Assembly: GCF_000384655.1 (NCBI RefSeq)
Contig: NZ_ARQI01000126.1
Location: 1 to 64,000, forward strand
Reading direction: 5' to 3'
DNA from: Brachyspira innocens ATCC 29796
GTDB taxonomy: Bacteria; Spirochaetota; Brachyspiria; Brachyspirales; Brachyspiraceae
DNA: 64,000 nt
Shown: piece by piece, positions 17,818-26,339 of the stretch
Numbering within the stretch: position 1 is the first letter of the stretch
Layout: the number at the start of each line of letters is the position of its first letter
Translations under genes and position numbers: made by a program
The notes under the pieces: model-generated
The model's input: the letters and a program-made list of their open reading frames with translations, nothing else
Told to the model about the DNA's origin: nothing
Databases searched by the model: none

Positions 17818-18147
17818 ATGACTGAAGAGCAAGAAAAATTTATGGAGGAGAATGTATTTCCTATTATTAGTTTGGCTGGTGAGAGTAAGAGTTTAGCTTA
17901 TGAGGCTTTAAGACTTGCTAAAGAAAAAAAATTTGATGAGGCAGCTCAAAAAATGAAAGAGGCTGATGAGATAATATTAAAATCTCATGAGTTTCAGACT
18001 AATTTAATAACTAGAGAAGCAGACGGTGAAAAAATAGAAATTACTATGCTTTTTGTTCATGCACAGGATCATTTGATGACTGCTATGAGCGAGAAAAATC
18101 TTATAAAAGAAATGATAAGTATATTAGAAGTAAATCATAATAAATAA
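17818..18147 (+). CDS. PTS lactose/cellobiose-family EIIA
   Basis: Phosphate carrier between HPr and EIIB. The 109-residue all-helical protein has His81 in the FVHAQDHLM motif, the phosphorylated His of this family, and the early LAGESKSLAYEAL helix. AGGAGG stands nine bases before the ATG. It is the last gene of the PTS operon and is followed by a strong terminator. IIA, IIB and IIC are all separate proteins here, as in lic/cel systems. Confidence 0.93.
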   Translation: MTEEQEKFMEENVFPIISLAGESKSLAYEALRLAKEKKFDEAAQKMKEADEIILKSHEFQTNLITREADGEKIEITMLFVHAQDHLMTAMSEKNLIKEMISILEVNHNK

Positions 18148-18171
18148 CATATATTTTAAACCATTCAATAA

Positions 18172-18205
18172 AGGGACTTAAAATTTCTTTTAAGTCCCTA
18201 AAACC
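18172..18205 (+). terminator. Terminator of the PTS operon
   Basis: AGGGACTTAAAA pairs with TTTTAAGTCCCT around a few bases. The downstream side has only a modest T content; the stem may serve both the EIIA gene and the convergent gene ending at 18236. Confidence 0.75.
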
Positions 18206-18235
18206 TTATTTTCATAAAGCAAATCTCCTTTTTAT

Positions 18236-18616
18236 TTATGCTAATATGTTTCCTTTATGGCTTATGCATAAATCTAATGAGTTGCTTAATTTTATTCTGT
18301 AAAAATTTATTCTTTTGTTTATTTCAAATATATAAGCACTTTTATATTTTTTCATAACGTTTTTTACTCTGCCTGCTATATTTTTTGGCAGTATATTTTC
18401 TCTTATTATATTGTCATCACTGCTTATGTAATTCCATTCTCCGTTTTTATCAAAATTAATATAAGTTCCGTTTGATAATTTTATTTCATATTCATCTTTT
18501 ATTTTATCAATATATACTATTTTTGCTTTATTAAAATTAGCAGCTATAAATCTTTTAGCATTTTCAGGTAATTTACTTGGTGTTATTTTTATAAAAAGGT
18601 TTAATGTATTAGTCAT
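18236..18616 (-). CDS. PepSY-like (DUF2874-type) protein
   Basis: A 126-residue protein with two repeats of a beta-rich unit: LPENAKRFIAANF...YEIKLSNGTYINFDKNGEW and ILPKNIAGRVKNVMKKY...YRIKLSNSLDL. This is the pattern of PepSY-like/DUF2874 domains, which in other bacteria are mostly periplasmic and of unknown role. No signal peptide is present, so this one may be cytoplasmic, or its true start may be different. GGAGAA stands before the ATG. It is single, convergent with the PTS operon. Confidence 0.75.
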   Translation of the reverse strand: MTNTLNLFIKITPSKLPENAKRFIAANFNKAKIVYIDKIKDEYEIKLSNGTYINFDKNGEWNYISSDDNIIRENILPKNIAGRVKNVMKKYKSAYIFEINKRINFYRIKLSNSLDLCISHKGNILA

Positions 18617-18923
18617 AGTTATTCTCCTTTTGGGTATTGTAAAATCTCTTTACATTTATATTATAACAAATTGTAAATTTTAGGCAATATAATTTTACAA
18701 ATATTTTACATTATTTTTACAATATTCGGCTATTTTAATAATATTATTATACATATAATACATATATTCTCATTATTGTAAAATTAATGTAAAGTTTATA
18801 TTATGTAGTAATAAAATAATAGATTACTACAAACATAAATAAATTACTTCTTGCAGTCTTTTGCAAAATATGATATCCTACTTAATTATTTTTTAATTAA
18901 TTATTTTTATTGGAAACATAGAC
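18617..18923. other. 307-base gap with folC promoter
   Basis: AT-rich spacer between divergent genes. The only supported element is a candidate promoter for folC: TTGCAG (18851-18856), 17 bases, TATCCT (18874-18879). No RNA gene or ORF is seen. Confidence 0.5.
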
Positions 18924-20234
18924 ATGAAAAACATAAATGAGGCTTTGGATTATATATATTCTTTTATGGGAAAAAAGACTCTTCATAAAAACAATCTTAA
19001 TCACATAAACAATGTAAAAGAAATATTAAAATTATTAGGATATAAACAGGTATTTAAAGTAATACATATAACAGGTACAAAGGGTAAAGGTTCAACTACA
19101 TTAACATTGTCAAAAATGCTTTCTTCTTTGGGATATAAAGCTGGAGCATTTACTTCCCCGCATATAGTTAATGAGAGAGAGAGAATATCCATAAATGAAA
19201 ATTGGATTAGTGAAGAAGATTTTATTAATATTACATTAAAGATAAAGAATATTATAGAGAGTGATGAGATATACAATAATATAACAGTATTTGAAATTTT
19301 TACCATAATGGGACTATATTATTTTTATATAAATGCAGTTGATTATGCCTGCATAGAAGTAGGTATAGGAGGAAAATTAGACTGTACTAATATAGTAAAC
19401 TCATCTGTAAGTATTTTAACTTCTATATCATACGATCATATGGAGATATTAGGCTACACCATAGAAGAGATAACGGCTCAAAAGGCTGGAATAATAAAGC
19501 CAAACACTTCTGTTGTATCAGCATTTCAAGAGGACAATTCTATAAAAATAATAAGAGATATAGCAAAAGAAAATAATTGTAATCTATATGTTTTTAAAGA
19601 GGATTTTTCTGCCGATATAATATTAAACAGCAATGAAAAACTAGAGTTTATTTATAGAGAAAAAGACAAAGAGTATAATTTTTCAACTACGCTTCTTGGA
19701 GAACATCAGGCGGAAAATATATCGCTTTCTTTTAAGGCATTGAATATACTTCTTAAGGCTGATAATAACTATAATGAAAAAAATATTAATAAAGCAATTA
19801 ATTCATTAAAAGAGTTTCATATAAATGCACGCCTTACATTTATGCATAGAAATCCAGATATAATAGTAGACGGTGCTCACAATGCAAAATCATTAGAAAG
19901 AGTATTAAATACAATATATCAATGGTATGATGATGTCATAATACTGTTTGCTCCTTTAAGTCAGAAAGATATAAAAAATATGTCTGATATATTAAAACGA
20001 TATGATTCGGAAATAATATTAAGCTCTCCAGACAACATAGCATATAAAGAAACTGATAGTTTAAAAACTTATCAATATTTAAAAGATAAACCTAATGTAA
20101 AGCATATAGCAAATTTTCATGATGCTATTGATAATATAAAATCAATTAATAAAAGTAATAAACCAGTACTTGTAATAGGTTCATTATATGCAGCAAGTGA
20201 ATTTATTAATTTATATAAAAATACTGATATATAA
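18924..20234 (+). CDS. folC: Folylpolyglutamate/dihydrofolate synthase
   Basis: Adds glutamate to dihydropteroate and/or to folates, keeping folate in the cell. The 436-residue protein has the P-loop HITGTKGKGST near residues 48-58, TSPHIVNERERI near 78-89, the ATP/Mg site CIEVGIGGKLDCTN near 142-155, SYDHMEILG near 168-176 and the C-terminal VDGAHNAKS near 314-322. Length fits FolC. It has its own promoter, and no accC or other usual partner adjoins. Confidence 0.93.
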   Translation: MKNINEALDYIYSFMGKKTLHKNNLNHINNVKEILKLLGYKQVFKVIHITGTKGKGSTTLTLSKMLSSLGYKAGAFTSPHIVNERERISINENWISEEDFINITLKIKNIIESDEIYNNITVFEIFTIMGLYYFYINAVDYACIEVGIGGKLDCTNIVNSSVSILTSISYDHMEILGYTIEEITAQKAGIIKPNTSVVSAFQEDNSIKIIRDIAKENNCNLYVFKEDFSADIILNSNEKLEFIYREKDKEYNFSTTLLGEHQAENISLSFKALNILLKADNNYNEKNINKAINSLKEFHINARLTFMHRNPDIIVDGAHNAKSLERVLNTIYQWYDDVIILFAPLSQKDIKNMSDILKRYDSEIILSSPDNIAYKETDSLKTYQYLKDKPNVKHIANFHDAIDNIKSINKSNKPVLVIGSLYAASEFINLYKNTDI

Positions 20235-20242
20235 AATATATT

Positions 20243-20490
20243 AGACTTGTTTCAAAACTACTTGACAAGATTATATGTAAAATTTTGCTGATTTATAAAT
20301 TATTAAAATAATGTTTTAAATGTTGTATAATTTATCGTTTTAGTATATAAATATGCAGTCCTTTTGCTTCTTTGGGTCACCACCGAGTAGGTGCCTAGGC
20401 GGCAAAAGAAGTGGGGTGCGGGGCAAAGCCCTGCAAATATTTTAAATTTAAAAAATTAATTTTGACAAATTATACTTGTTTAGGTATATA
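20243..20490 (+). repeat. Dispersed GC-core repeat, copy B
   Basis: Fills the folC to secreted-protein gap. The left end is AGACTTGTTTCAAAA, then CTTGACAAGATTATATG. The core at about 20353-20435 contains TGCAGTCC, GGGTCACCACC, GGCAAAAGAAGTGGGG and the hairpin GGGGCAAAGCCC. The right end is TTTTGACAAATTATACTTG followed by TTTAGGTATATA. It is nearly the reverse complement of copy C over its left arm and core. Confidence 0.85.
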
Positions 20491-20542
20491 TAAATAAAAT
20501 TATTAAATAACAAAAAAAATATTAAACTGACTGCATTAATTT

Positions 20543-21235
20543 TTAAATTCTATTTCTAATATCGTAATAATCATTATTTTTACCAAATCCTATAGTAGGT
20601 AAATGCAGTCCAATCTGAACACCTAGATCAACAGAAGCTAATTTTCCGCTATATTTATATCCTTCTCCTAATAAAGCTAAGTTATCTTTTATCTGATAGT
20701 ATGGTATGTCAAAATTAACATAGAATGATAAACTTACTAAAAAGAAATTTACACCAGTATAAAGTTTTACATAAGGTATAACTAGATTATTAAATCTTGA
20801 TGATAAAGCCTTGTAATCCAATAATGTATAATTGTTTCCTATTGAATATTTTCCAGATAAAGGAAATTTAACACCGCCTCCTATACCTATTTGGAATATT
20901 GAAGGCATCCATTCAAGACTAAGTCCAGTAATAATACTATCAAATTCATGTGTAAAGTCTTGAAATTGAAATGTATCTCTATACCAGCCGAAATCTACTC
21001 CTAATACTACATAATGTAATTTGTTTATTGTAAAATATATTGATGGCTGAAATATAACGCCTACTTCAAATGCAGATTCTGCCTGTTCTGTTAAATAGTC
21101 CGATAAGATACCAGTTTGATAAAAACTAGGACGGCTTCCAGCTAATGGAACATACAAACTCATTACGAAATTATGAGAATATGCTAATGCTGATGTTGTT
21201 ATAAATATAGTTATTAGTATAATACTTTTTTTCAT
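20543..21235 (-). CDS. Secreted barrel-like protein, tandem family member 1
   Basis: A 230-residue protein with a classic signal peptide (MKKSIILITIFITTSALAYS) and a mature part made of alternating strands, with GWYRDTF, GIGGGVKFP, RFNN..IPY.KLYTG and YVNFDIPYYQIKDNL blocks shared by the three neighbours. It is likely an outer-membrane or periplasmic beta-barrel-like protein; the function is unknown. It is the most diverged member: it lacks the GLGLYIPLGGSIPSLYQN segment in exact form (LYVPLAGSRPSFYQT). Its own promoter (TTGACT at 21405-21410 on the minus strand) lies near the end of member 2. Confidence 0.8.
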   Translation of the reverse strand: MKKSIILITIFITTSALAYSHNFVMSLYVPLAGSRPSFYQTGILSDYLTEQAESAFEVGVIFQPSIYFTINKLHYVVLGVDFGWYRDTFQFQDFTHEFDSIITGLSLEWMPSIFQIGIGGGVKFPLSGKYSIGNNYTLLDYKALSSRFNNLVIPYVKLYTGVNFFLVSLSFYVNFDIPYYQIKDNLALLGEGYKYSGKLASVDLGVQIGLHLPTIGFGKNNDYYDIRNRI

Positions 21236-21381
21236 ATTCCTTCCTCAAATGCTAATAAAATTGTCATACAATATAGAATATTTATTTTTTAAAAAATGTT
21301 GGATTAATAAAAGAATAAATTGAAAATCAAAATAAATTACTGTTTAAATATTGCATAAATTAATTTCACAAAACTTTTCAA

Positions 21382-21410
21382 TTAATATGATTTCTCTAAT
21401 GAAGAGTCAA
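21382..21410 (-). promoter_or_regulatory. Promoter of tandem family member 1
   Basis: Read on the minus strand: TTGACT (21410-21405), 17 bases, TATTAA (21387-21382). The TTGACT box is conserved before all four family members, followed by a leader of roughly 140 bases. Confidence 0.5.
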
Positions 21411-21418
21411 ACTATATA

Positions 21419-22105
21419 TTATATTCCATTATCTCCAAATTCAAATATATCTAAATGTAAACCTATTTGAGCCCCTATATCAACAGAAGCTAATTTTCCG
21501 CTATATTTATATCCTTCACCTAATGATGATAAGTTATCTTTTATCTGATAATATGGTATGTCAAAATTAACATAGAATGATAAACTTAAAACAACCAAAT
21601 TTATACCTGTATAAAGTCTTATATATGGTATGATTGTATTGTTAAATCTGCTGTATAAATCGCCTCCGCTTAATTTTGTACCATTGTTATTTTCCAAGTA
21701 TGAGCCTGAAAGAGGAAATTTAACACCGCCTCCTATACCTAATTGGAATATTAAAGGACGCCATTCTAAATTAATTCCAGTCATAATACTGTCAAATTGA
21801 TGTGTAAAGTTTTGTGAAGCAGTTTGAAATTGAAAAGTATCTCTATACCAGCCAAAATCTAATCCCAAAGATATATAATTGTAGCTTATTGCACTCATTT
21901 TAAAATTAACTCTAGGCTGAAATATTACTCCCATTTCAAATGCTGATTTTGGACTTAATGATGAAGTTGTATTTAAATTATCGTTTTGATATAGACTAGG
22001 AATACTTCCTCCTAATGGAATATAAAGACCTAAACCTAAAGAGTGAGAGTAGGCTAATGCCGATGTCATCACAAGTAAGCTAATTAGTATAATAATTTTT
22101 TTCAT
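21419..22105 (-). CDS. Secreted barrel-like protein, tandem family member 2
   Basis: A 228-residue paralogue with signal peptide (MKKIIILISLLVMTSALAYS) and the same ordered blocks: GLYIPLGGSIPSLYQN, SAFEMGVIFQPRV, GWYRDTFQFQ, GIGGGVKFPLSG, IPYIRLYTGINL and NFDIPYYQIKDNL. It is closest to member 1 in its C-terminal half (YKYSGKLASVD) and to member 4 at its N-terminus, so segments may have been exchanged. The role is unknown. A 257-bp repeat element (copy C) has inserted between this gene and its conserved upstream promoter, lengthening the leader to nearly 400 bases. Confidence 0.85.
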   Translation of the reverse strand: MKKIIILISLLVMTSALAYSHSLGLGLYIPLGGSIPSLYQNDNLNTTSSLSPKSAFEMGVIFQPRVNFKMSAISYNYISLGLDFGWYRDTFQFQTASQNFTHQFDSIMTGINLEWRPLIFQLGIGGGVKFPLSGSYLENNNGTKLSGGDLYSRFNNTIIPYIRLYTGINLVVLSLSFYVNFDIPYYQIKDNLSSLGEGYKYSGKLASVDIGAQIGLHLDIFEFGDNGI

Positions 22106-22194
22106 ATTTTTGCCTTAAAACAAATAAAATTTTTTAATAATTTAGAATAATTCTTTTGAAAAAATTGGAGTTAATAAATGACTTTTTAAATATT

Positions 22195-22451
22195 AGACTT
22201 GTTTCAAAACTAATTTTATTTATTAATTGTGGGGACTAGCCCCCACTTCTTTTGCCGCCTAGGCACCTACTCGGTGGTGACCCATACGAAGTACGCCTGC
22301 GGCGAGAAGCAGGCACAGCCCGCAGACGCGAAGGACTGCATATTTATATACTTAAATAATAAGTTATACAACATTTAAAACATTATTTTAATAATTTATA
22401 AATTAGCAAAATTTCACATATAATCTTGTCAAGTACTTTTGAAACAAGTCT
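22195..22451 (-). mobile_element. Dispersed GC-core repeat, copy C: MITE-like, intact ends and target duplication
   Basis: A 257-bp element with 15-bp perfect terminal inverted repeats (AGACTTGTTTCAAAA at 22195-22209, its complement at 22437-22451). It is flanked by ATT on both sides (22192-22194, 22452-22454). The equivalent place in the next tandem unit (about 23461-23472) reads TTTAAATATTGCAT without the element, so this is a clean insertion with a 3-bp duplication. The core has GGGGACTAGCCCCC, CCTAGGCACCTACTCGG and a CTGCGGCGAG...CTGCG region. It encodes no protein, so any mobility would need a transposase from elsewhere. Confidence 0.88.
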
Positions 22452-22494
22452 ATTGCATATATTAATTCCATAAAACTTTTATAAACCTAGTATC

Positions 22495-22522
22495 AGTATA
22501 AAGTTTTTGATATAAAAGTCAA
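22495..22522 (-). promoter_or_regulatory. Promoter of tandem family member 2, separated by the inserted element
   Basis: Read on the minus strand: TTGACT (22522-22517), 16 bases, TATACT (22500-22495). The same sequence stands before member 3. Transcripts from here must cross copy C before reaching the coding region. Confidence 0.6.
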
Positions 22523-22652
22523 TATAAAAGTATATGATTTTTATTATAGCCTATGTTTGTATTTATGGTTTTTGGAAATTATTCTTTTATAATTAAAGTA
22601 TATGTATATATGAAAACATTTTCTATTATTATGTTTTTTGATAAAGATTTAA

Positions 22653-23357
22653 TTATATAAATATAAGTTCTTCTCTTTCATTTTTTCCAAATTGGAATAT
22701 ATCTAAATGTATGCCAAACTGAACACCTATATCAATAGAAAATAACTTACCTGGATATTTATATCCTTCACCCAATGAAGATAAATTATCTTTTATTTGC
22801 ATATTTGATATATCGAAATTAGCATATAATGATAAACTTAGAACAAGCAAATTTATACCTGTATAAAGTCTTATATAAGGTATTAGAGGGTTTTTAAATC
22901 TTGCTGAAACATTTCCTCCATTTAATGCTGTATCATTGTCCCCAATCCAATATTTACCTGTAAAAGGAAATTTAACACCGCCTCCTATACCTACTTGGAA
23001 TATTAAAGGACGCCATTCAAAATTAATTCCAGTCATAAGACTGTCAAATTCATGTGTAAAATCTTGATAATCATATTGAAATTTGAATGTATCTCTATAC
23101 CAGCCTACATCTAAACCTATAGAAATATGATGAATGCCTTTTTTATCTGCCTGAAAACTAACTCTAGGCTGAAATATAACACCTATCTAGAATGCACTAT
23201 GCGGAGATAATGTTATATTTGGATTAGCATTATCATTTTGATAAAGGCTAGGAATACTTCCTCCTAATGGAATATAAAGTCCTAATCCTAAAGAGTTGGA
23301 GTATGCTATAGTTGTTGTCATTATAAATATGGTGATTAGTATAATACTTTTTTTCAT
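22653..23357 (-). pseudogene. Tandem family member 3, broken by one in-frame TAG
   Basis: The frame from the ATG at 23357 (MKKSIILITIFIMTTTIAYS, a signal peptide) to the stop at 22653 is continuous, about 234 codons, except for TAG at 23189-23187. At that place the paralogues have the Glu of SAFEVG/SAFEMG, so one base change (GAG to TAG) explains it. Downstream the family blocks go on in the same frame (IGVIFQPRV, GWYRDTFKFQ, GIGGGVKFPFTG, NFDISNMQIKDNL). No other lesion is seen. It may be a recent pseudogene, a switchable allele or a sequencing error. An internal ATG at 23036 is unlikely to make a secreted product. Confidence 0.85.
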
Positions 23358-23369
23358 ATTTTTCCTCAA

Positions 23370-23690
23370 AACCGATAAAATTGTGTGAGATAGGATAATT
23401 TAGAATATTTATTTTTAAAAAATTCTGATTTAATGAATTGAAAATACAAATAAATGACTGTTTAAATATTGCATAAATTAATTCCATAAAACTTTTATAA
23501 ACCTAGTATCAGTATAAAGCTTTTGATATAAAAGTCAATATAAAATATATAGTTATACCATATATTGGTATTTATAATTTTTTAAACTTTATCTTTTTAT
23601 AATGAAAGTATTAAAAATGTGGATATATAAAAATATACCCCCAAAAATTTTTTTCAATTATACTTGATTTATGTAATAAAATTTAATCTA
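23370..23690. other. 321-base gap between family members 3 and 4
   Basis: Contains the conserved upstream unit of member 3. On the minus strand TTGACT (23538-23533), 16 bases and TATACT (23516-23511) form its promoter, followed by a leader of about 150 bases that includes the empty site matching the copy C insertion. No gene is seen. Confidence 0.6.
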
Positions 23691-24368
23691 TTAATTATTT
23701 TCTCCAAAATTAAATATATCGAAATGCAGCCCTATTTGAGCACCTATATCAACAGAACCTAATTTTCCAGGATAACTATATCCTTTGCCTAATGAATCTA
23801 AGTTATCTTTTATCTGCATAGTTGGTATATCAAAATTAACATATAATGCTAAACTTACAAGAGTTAAATCTATACCTGTATAAAGTCTTACATAAGGTAT
23901 AACAGGATTATTAAATCTTGCTGAGAAACTTCCTCCGCTTAATGCTATCTTATTATTTCCTTCCTTATATTTACCTGTAAAAGGAAATTTAACACCGCCG
24001 CCTATGCCTAATACAAATAGAGAAGGACTCCATCTAAAATTAATACCTGTCATAACAGTATCAAATTCATGTGTAAAGTTTTGCGAATCAGTTTGAAATT
24101 TAAATGTATCTCTATACCAACCTATATCTACACCTATAGATACATCATTATAATCATTTACGTCAAAAGTAACTCTAGGATTAAATATAACTCCAACTTC
24201 AAATGCTGATTTTGGACTTAATGATGAAGTTGGATTTAGATTATCGTTTTGATATAGGCTAGGAATACTTCCTCCTAATGGAATATAAAGACCTAAACCT
24301 AAAGAGTGAGAGTAGGCTAATGCCGATGTCATCAGGAATAAACTGATTAGTATAATGTTTTTTTTCAT
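23691..24368 (-). CDS. Secreted barrel-like protein, tandem family member 4
   Basis: A 225-residue paralogue with signal peptide (MKKNIILISLFLMTSALAYS) and all the family blocks: GLYIPLGGSIPSLYQN, SAFEVGVIFNPRV, GWYRDTFKFQ, GIGGGVKFPFTGKY, IPYVRLYTGIDL and NFDIPTMQIKDNL. The C-terminal half is closest to member 3. Like the others it ends in an aromatic-rich strand region (GLHFDIFNFGENN), fitting an outer-membrane protein, but this is inferred. A promoter-like TTGACT (24585-24580) and TATTAT (24562-24557), 17 bases apart, lie upstream on the minus strand. SD-like AAGGAGAT precedes the ATG. Confidence 0.83.
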   Translation of the reverse strand: MKKNIILISLFLMTSALAYSHSLGLGLYIPLGGSIPSLYQNDNLNPTSSLSPKSAFEVGVIFNPRVTFDVNDYNDVSIGVDIGWYRDTFKFQTDSQNFTHEFDTVMTGINFRWSPSLFVLGIGGGVKFPFTGKYKEGNNKIALSGGSFSARFNNPVIPYVRLYTGIDLTLVSLALYVNFDIPTMQIKDNLDSLGKGYSYPGKLGSVDIGAQIGLHFDIFNFGENN

Positions 24369-24605
24369 ATTTTATCTCCTTAATATTTATAAAAGATGTT
24401 TATGGAATATGATAGAAACATGAAATAATTTAGAATATTGACTTTGGATAAAAAAGTGAAAGAATAAACGAATGTTTTTGAAAATATAGAATTATTAAAA
24501 TAGAAATTTATATATTGCATAAATTAATCCACTGAAACTTTCATAAACCTTGTTTAATAATAAATGTTTTATATATAAAAGTCAATATGAAAATATAAAT
24601 TTTTG

Positions 24606-25868
24606 TTATACTATACCTTGGTACTTATCTATAATAGAAAGAGTCTTTTTAGAAGCCCCGTTATTTTGTATAAGCAAATTATACGCTTTTTCTGCCAGAT
24701 TATTTCTAAGCTCTTCATTCTCATATGCTTCCTGTATGATATCTGCTAGTTTTTCTTTATCCCCACAAGTAAATACAGCCTCTTTCATATACTCGTAAAT
24801 TTCTATAAAGTTATACATATACTTTCCAACTATAACAGCCTTTTTAAAATAAATTGCTTCCAGTATATTGTGTCCGCCCATAGTACCCATAAATGTTCCG
24901 CCCATTATAACCAAGTCAGAAAGTTTATACCAATTTAATAATTCTCCTATAGTGTTTATAATTATTCCGTCTTCTGAACTTTTTTCATAATCGGTATAAA
25001 GAGGCAAGTCGTAATTTAATCTTTCTGCGAGTTTTTGTATATCTTCTCCTCTGTTAATATCTCTTGGAACTATTACAATATATACTTTATCTTTTAGATT
25101 TAGTTTATCTATTGCTTTTAATATTAATTCTTCTTCTCCTGCATGTGTGCTTCCAGCTGTTATTACGAATTTATTTACAGGTATAGTGTTTTCTAGATCA
25201 TCTATCTTTTTTTCGTCTGCATGATATGTTATGTCGTATTTTAAATTTCCTGTAACCGTTATAAGTCCTTCAGGCATTCCTATTGTAATCATGTTTTCTT
25301 TATCTATGCTGCTTTGTGCCAAAATTTTTGTGTACATATTAAAATATGGTTTAAAAAAGAATTTAAAATTTTTATATCCTTTTAATTCTTTTTTGCCTAT
25401 CCTTCCGTTAATCATATATAATGGTATAAGTTTTTTATGAAGAGTGTATATAAGAGTAGGCCATATTTCTATCTCTGCTATCATAACATATTCTGGAGAT
25501 ATTAAATTAATAAGTTTATTAATCATATGAGGATAATCTAGAGTAAGATAAAAAAGCTCTACTTTATCACCATAATTTTTTCTTGCTATATCATATCCCC
25601 CTACAGTAGTAGTAGACAAATAAACATTATATCCTCTTTCTATTAAAGTAAATACTATCTCTCTTACTGCTACTATTTCTCCTACACTTACAGCATGTAT
25701 CCAAACAGCATTTTTATTATTTTCTTTAGGATATATAAACCCCAGTCTCGATAAAGCACCTTTTCTAATAGGCTTATTAAATATCATCATAATAAAAAAT
25801 GATATAAATATAAAAGGATATAGGATATATCCAAAAATAGTATATATGCACATTAAAATTTTCTGCAT
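24606..25868 (-). CDS. waaA: Kdo transferase-like glycosyltransferase (WaaA/KdtA family)
   Basis: Inner-membrane enzyme that adds Kdo from CMP-Kdo to lipid A precursors. The 420-residue protein has an N-terminal membrane anchor (residues 1-32), the VWIHAVSVGE motif near 53-62, AEIEIWP near 130-136 and a C-terminal donor site with GGTF and GGHNILE. The family length is about 420. Oddity: where many WaaA proteins read G-E-R-x-G with the presumed catalytic Glu, this one reads A-L-S-R-L-G near residue 40, so activity should not be assumed. The small membrane protein upstream is 30 bases away and probably in the same transcript. Confidence 0.85.
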   Translation of the reverse strand: MQKILMCIYTIFGYILYPFIFISFFIMMIFNKPIRKGALSRLGFIYPKENNKNAVWIHAVSVGEIVAVREIVFTLIERGYNVYLSTTTVGGYDIARKNYGDKVELFYLTLDYPHMINKLINLISPEYVMIAEIEIWPTLIYTLHKKLIPLYMINGRIGKKELKGYKNFKFFFKPYFNMYTKILAQSSIDKENMITIGMPEGLITVTGNLKYDITYHADEKKIDDLENTIPVNKFVITAGSTHAGEEELILKAIDKLNLKDKVYIVIVPRDINRGEDIQKLAERLNYDLPLYTDYEKSSEDGIIINTIGELLNWYKLSDLVIMGGTFMGTMGGHNILEAIYFKKAVIVGKYMYNFIEIYEYMKEAVFTCGDKEKLADIIQEAYENEELRNNLAEKAYNLLIQNNGASKKTLSIIDKYQGIV

Positions 25869-25898
25869 TAAAAAAACCTATTAATTAAAAAATGTTAA

Positions 25899-26189
25899 TT
25901 AAAAAATAGCAATAATTGTTAATATAATAATAACCATATACATAAAAAAAGAAATTAAGGCTTTTACAACAGCATGCTGCTTTCTAGTACCCCATTCGCA
26001 TCTGAAAGATACAATGATAAATAAAGCAAATAATAATATTTCTATAGCATTAATTATAATAAAAATGGCACTATATATACCTGTTTTTATATTATTATGC
26101 TCTATAATATAAAAAGCTGCTATAGGAAAAAGCATAAGTATAGAGGCATTAACTAATTTATGTATTAAAATATATTTATTAATATTCAT
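25899..26189 (-). CDS. Small three-segment membrane protein
   Basis: A 96-residue protein with hydrophobic segments at about 13-28, 35-62 and 74-96, separated by a short basic loop (RCEWGTRKQHAVVK). It is probably an inner-membrane protein. I recognise no family. It precedes waaA by 30 bases on the same strand, which suggests a shared transcript, but nothing else supports a role in lipid A synthesis. Confidence 0.65.
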   Translation of the reverse strand: MNINKYILIHKLVNASILMLFPIAAFYIIEHNNIKTGIYSAIFIIINAIEILLFALFIIVSFRCEWGTRKQHAVVKALISFFMYMVIIILTIIAIF

Positions 26190-26339
26190 AACATAGATTA
26201 TACTAAATAAATATATTATGTCAATTAATTGCTAAATCAATTTTAATAATTTTTTAAGTAAAATATTAGTATGTTTGAAATGATTTATAATATATCAAGA
26301 TATTTAAATAATAATTCTTATAATTTTATATTACTTTGT

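Noticed and set aside
22653-23036. 127-residue frame starting MTGINFEW as an independent gene
   Set aside because: It is the in-frame remainder of family member 3 after a stop codon; the internal ATG aligns to the middle of the paralogues and has no signal peptide.
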